From CAUZIZ01 sp965219005 (GTDB taxonomy: Bacteria; Acidobacteriota; UBA6911; RPQK01; JAJDTT01): 64,000 nucleotides of DNA. The DNA lies in NCBI GenBank assembly GCA_965219005.1, contig CBDCMS010000004.1, forward strand, positions 4,177,330 to 4,241,329, in the 5' to 3' direction. The notes beneath the pieces were generated by a model. That model was given only the letters and a program-made list of their open reading frames with translations. It did not search any database and was not told the DNA's origin. Made by a program: the position numbers and the translations under genes. The first letter of the stretch is position 1. Every line of letters begins with the position of its first letter. This document shows, piece after piece, positions 61,545 to 64,000 of this stretch.

Positions 61545-61706
61545 GAGCGAAAACGAGCGCACACAATGGTGCCCGGGAGCAGAGTCCCAAATAGGAATGG
61601 CTGAGAACAGGGAGTGCCCGTCGAGTGCTGAAACTGCCATCCGGGCGGAAGTGCCGGATATCTGAGTTCTGGTGAGTTCCCAGTAACACGATATGAGAAC
61701 TAACGA

Positions 61707-61892
61707 ATGGCCCTGAAGAAATTCCAACTCTACTCCTCACTCTGGCAAAGCTGCGACGAGTTGCGCGGCGGCATGGGCGCCTCGCAATACAAGGACTACG
61801 TCCGCCTTGTCTTCTCGGACGCCAACCTTAGTCCGGGCAATCAAGAAATGCCGGAAGTGTTCGCCCTCGGCGGTAAACAGATTGTGGCATGA
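61707..61892 (+). pseudogene. hsdM: Type I restriction HsdM remnant fused to the end of the same or a neighbouring gene
   Basis: 61 codons. The first 32, MALKKFQLYSSLWQSCDELR GGMGASQYKDYV, are the conserved HsdM N-terminus. After RLVFSD the expected sequence is gone and the frame ends SPGNQEMPEVFALGGKQIVA. The stop overlaps the next start as ATGA, as if the original gene end is kept, so an in-frame deletion removed nearly all of hsdM (and perhaps hsdS). Confidence 0.7.
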
Positions 61893-63913
61893 CCCCCCTC
61901 CGCATCTTCATCAGCAGCGTACAGAAGGAGTTCACGCGGGAACGCGAGGCGTTGCGCGACTATCTGCGCGGAGACCCGCTGATGCGGCGGTTCTTCGACC
62001 TGTTCCTGTTCGAGGACGCCCCGGCGTCGGATCGGCGACCCGATGAACTCTACTTGCACGAAGTTGAACGCTGCGAGATCTATGTGGGGCTATTCGGCGA
62101 CGACTACGGGAACGAGGACGAAACGCACATATCACCGACGGAGCAGGAGTTCGATCGCGCGACCGCGATCGGCGCGCATCGCTTGATCTTCGTGAAAGGA
62201 ACAGACGACGGCACCCGGCATCCGAAGATGCGGACGTTGATCGGCAAGGCGCAGGCGGGGCTGATCCGGAAGCGATTCAACACCCCGGAAGAACTGGTAA
62301 CCGGACTCTATGCGGCCTTGGTGGAATACCTGGAAACCAAGGAGCTGATCCGCTTTGGGCCATTCGACGCAGCGCCCTGTTCCGAGGCAGCGGTAAACGA
62401 TCTCGACTTCACCTGGATGGCTCGCTTCATACGTAGGGCGCGCAAGGCCAGACAGTTCCCGCTTCCCGAAGACGCCTCTCCCGATGAGTTGCTGGAGCAT
62501 TTGGACCTTTTGCACAAAGGGCAGTTGACGAACTCGGCGGTGTTGTTGTTCGGTAAGGCGCCTCAGCGATTCCTGCTTACGTCCGAGATCAGGTGCGCCC
62601 ACTTCCACGGGACGGAGGTCGCCAAGCCGATTCCGTCCTATCAGGTCTACAAGGGCACGGCGTTCGATCTGGTCGATCAGGCGGTGGACTTCGTACTGAG
62701 CAAGATCGCGCTGTCGGTGGGCACGCGGGCGGAGAGCGTCCGGGCTCCCGTGACCTACGAGATTCCGAAGGAGGTCGTGACCGAAGCCATCGTCAACGCG
62801 GTGGCCCACCGCGACTACACGAGTAACGGCAGCGTGCAGGTGATGCTCTTCGCGGACCGGTTGGAGGTCTGGAATCCCGGCCAACTGCCGCAGCCGCTGA
62901 CCCTCGAGAAGCTGCGCGTCGCCCACGCGTCGGTGCCGGGCAACCCCTTGCTAGCAAAGTCCTTGTACCTTAATCAATACATCGAACGGATGGGAACGGG
63001 AACCCTGGATATGATTCGCCGATGCGTCAAAGCTGGTTTGCCGGAACCCGAGTTTGCGGTCACGGATGGATTCGTCACGACGGTTCGACGCCCGGCACTG
63101 GCGATTCAGAACGCCATTTGCACCGTAACTGCACACTGTGAGGGCGAGCCGCTGGCCAATGTCGACATACTAGCACTGTTTCCCAACAAGACATGGAAAC
63201 GGTCGAAGACTGACATCCGGGGAGAAGCGCAATTGGAATTGCACTCCACCCATCTGCCGATGATGATATTCGCGGCTGCGGAGGGCGTCGCCGCATGCGT
63301 TGAACGCGGCTGGATGCCCGCAGAACGCGCCCTATCCCTGGAACTCGATGCATTGCCCGACGGTGGCGCCGTCATTTTCCCCGAGGCGACCGGCGACCTT
63401 CCCGGACTCAAAGGAAGACTGAATCCTATTAGGGATATTCATAATCGAACTTATCTCTATGCTTCCAACATCGCCATCAACGAGAGCCAACTGCAGCAGC
63501 CTGTTCACTTCACTCTCGGTGAAGAACTAAGGTTGACTGACGCCTACGGAGGCGAACTGAGAGTACGCATTATTCATATCGAAGGTCGGTCAGCACTGGT
63601 GGAGTATCGCAAAATTCAGGATCAAGATGGGTGGCGGCCAGAGTCACAGCCAGAGTCACAGCCAGAGTCACTAGAGGTGAAGGTGCTCAACCTGCTGGCT
63701 GGCATGCCAATGTCGAAGGCCGAGCTGTCGAAGAACTTGGGGCAGAAGAAAATCTCTGGCCAACTCAACAAGGTCATCCGGCTACTTATGGCTGACCGAA
63801 TGATCGAGTACACGCTCCCCGACAAGCCTCGCAGCCGACTGCAAAAGTACCGGCTGACGGCCAAGGGGAAGGCTGCCGTCGCAAGCCTGAGGCCGGGAGG
63901 CGCGGAGCTATGA
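61889..63913 (+). CDS. DUF4062/AlbA_2-type ATP-binding protein of a type I restriction locus
   Basis: 674 residues. N-terminal DUF4062 (TIR/nucleotide-binding-like): LRIFISSVQKEFTREREALR DYL, CEIYVGLFGDDYGNEDE, TEQEFDRATAIGAHRLIFVK G. Then a RecG-related/HATPase region: YEIPKEVVTEAIVNAVAHRD YTSNGSVQVML, NPLLAKSLYLNQYIERMGTG T. An unusual insert (about 405-575) of beta-type sequence follows, a PESQPESQPES linker from three 12-bp repeats near 63640-63670, and a C-terminal winged helix (KVLNLLAGMPMSKAELSKNL G). Such proteins are common partners in hsd operons, role unclear. Start and end are both ATGA-coupled. Confidence 0.85.
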   Translation: MTPLRIFISSVQKEFTREREALRDYLRGDPLMRRFFDLFLFEDAPASDRRPDELYLHEVERCEIYVGLFGDDYGNEDETHISPTEQEFDRATAIGAHRLIFVKGTDDGTRHPKMRTLIGKAQAGLIRKRFNTPEELVTGLYAALVEYLETKELIRFGPFDAAPCSEAAVNDLDFTWMARFIRRARKARQFPLPEDASPDELLEHLDLLHKGQLTNSAVLLFGKAPQRFLLTSEIRCAHFHGTEVAKPIPSYQVYKGTAFDLVDQAVDFVLSKIALSVGTRAESVRAPVTYEIPKEVVTEAIVNAVAHRDYTSNGSVQVMLFADRLEVWNPGQLPQPLTLEKLRVAHASVPGNPLLAKSLYLNQYIERMGTGTLDMIRRCVKAGLPEPEFAVTDGFVTTVRRPALAIQNAICTVTAHCEGEPLANVDILALFPNKTWKRSKTDIRGEAQLELHSTHLPMMIFAAAEGVAACVERGWMPAERALSLELDALPDGGAVIFPEATGDLPGLKGRLNPIRDIHNRTYLYASNIAINESQLQQPVHFTLGEELRLTDAYGGELRVRIIHIEGRSALVEYRKIQDQDGWRPESQPESQPESLEVKVLNLLAGMPMSKAELSKNLGQKKISGQLNKVIRLLMADRMIEYTLPDKPRSRLQKYRLTAKGKAAVASLRPGGAEL

Positions 63914-64000
63914 GCGCCGCCGGCCAACGGGAAACCCTCACGCAACAGCGTGTCGTTGAGTTCTTCCAAGATGCGCTGGGCTACGCCTACCTCGGCGATT
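63910..64000 (+). CDS. hsdR: Type I restriction endonuclease subunit HsdR (N-terminal part, runs off window)
   Basis: MSAAGQRETLTQQRVVEFFQ DALGYAYLGD, the typical HsdR opening, starting in an ATGA overlap with the DUF4062 gene. Only 30 codons are inside the window; the nuclease and translocase domains lie beyond. Confidence 0.82.
   Translation, partial: MSAAGQRETLTQQRVVEFFQDALGYAYLGD

Noticed and set aside
63634..63672. Three 12-bp tandem repeats as a regulatory or mobile repeat
   Set aside because: They encode an in-frame PESQ linker between domains, common in this protein family.

Overview
The window is a GC-rich bacterial mosaic, most likely a large plasmid or a plasmid-derived integrated accessory region. 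It carries two ParA-type partition cassettes, pieces of three replication loci, a truncated conjugation coupling protein, six toxin-antitoxin-like loci or remnants, at least seven IS types, four or more Tn3-derived pieces, a group II intron tail and many restriction or defence genes. Outer-membrane beta-barrel proteins and a giant Spondin/cadherin/PQQ-dehydrogenase secreted protein point to a diderm host. Their style recalls environmental Acidobacteriota, Gemmatimonadota or sponge-associated bacteria, but the phylum cannot be fixed from the sequence alone.

1-5.5 kb: an ABC-three-component (ABC-3C) defence operon runs off the left edge (ATPase, middle component, REase-bearing effector). An IS1182-like wreck follows, then ParA plus a ribbon-helix-helix-like partner, then a HigBA-like toxin-antitoxin pair. 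Next come two divergent copies of one replication module placed head to head. Each has the C-terminal codons of a RepA-like initiator, a DnaA box and three 17-bp iterons in identical 121-bp geometry.

5.5-18 kb: a 3212-residue secreted protein with two sugar-dehydrogenase beta-propellers, a decayed relative directly upstream, and an intact LuxR-type regulator with a decayed tandem copy.

18-34 kb: IS6 and IS3 scraps and a beta-barrel fragment. A defence cluster follows: a Sacsin/HSP90-type ATPase split from its DUF3883 domain at a run of eight G, a phosphorothioate-DNA-reading HNH endonuclease, and a Dnd-associated methyltransferase. A 440-bp Tn3-derived miniature element sits between the last two. 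An IS5-family copy interrupted by an IS21-family element and an IS1380 element close the region.

34-42 kb: a type III restriction-modification locus with an intact Mod, a PIN toxin-antitoxin pair, and a Res that has lost its start to a second IS5 copy and carries a nonsense codon.

42-50 kb: a DUF433/DUF5615 pair with a frameshifted toxin, plasmid-backbone pieces (conserved small protein, SNase-like nuclease, TraD/VirD4-like ATPase), a collage of broken ATPase, Tn3 transposase and SbcD-like exonuclease, a nucleoside deoxyribosyltransferase, a second PIN pair and an unknown protein.

50-60 kb: a plasmid replicase, a 1.39-kb Tn3-derived element carrying a tyrosine recombinase, a membrane protein, a decayed deaminase, a beta-barrel protein, a resolvase, a group II intron tail in an IS66 fragment, an Mrr-like nuclease and a collapsed Tn3 transposon.

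60-64 kb: a second ParA cassette with an upstream repeat region, then a type I restriction locus: an hsdM/S remnant, a DUF4062/ATP-binding protein and the start of hsdR, coupled by ATGA overlaps.

Overall, plasmid maintenance genes are layered with several independent anti-invader systems. Many are caught partway through decay, with transposons at a large share of the breakpoints.
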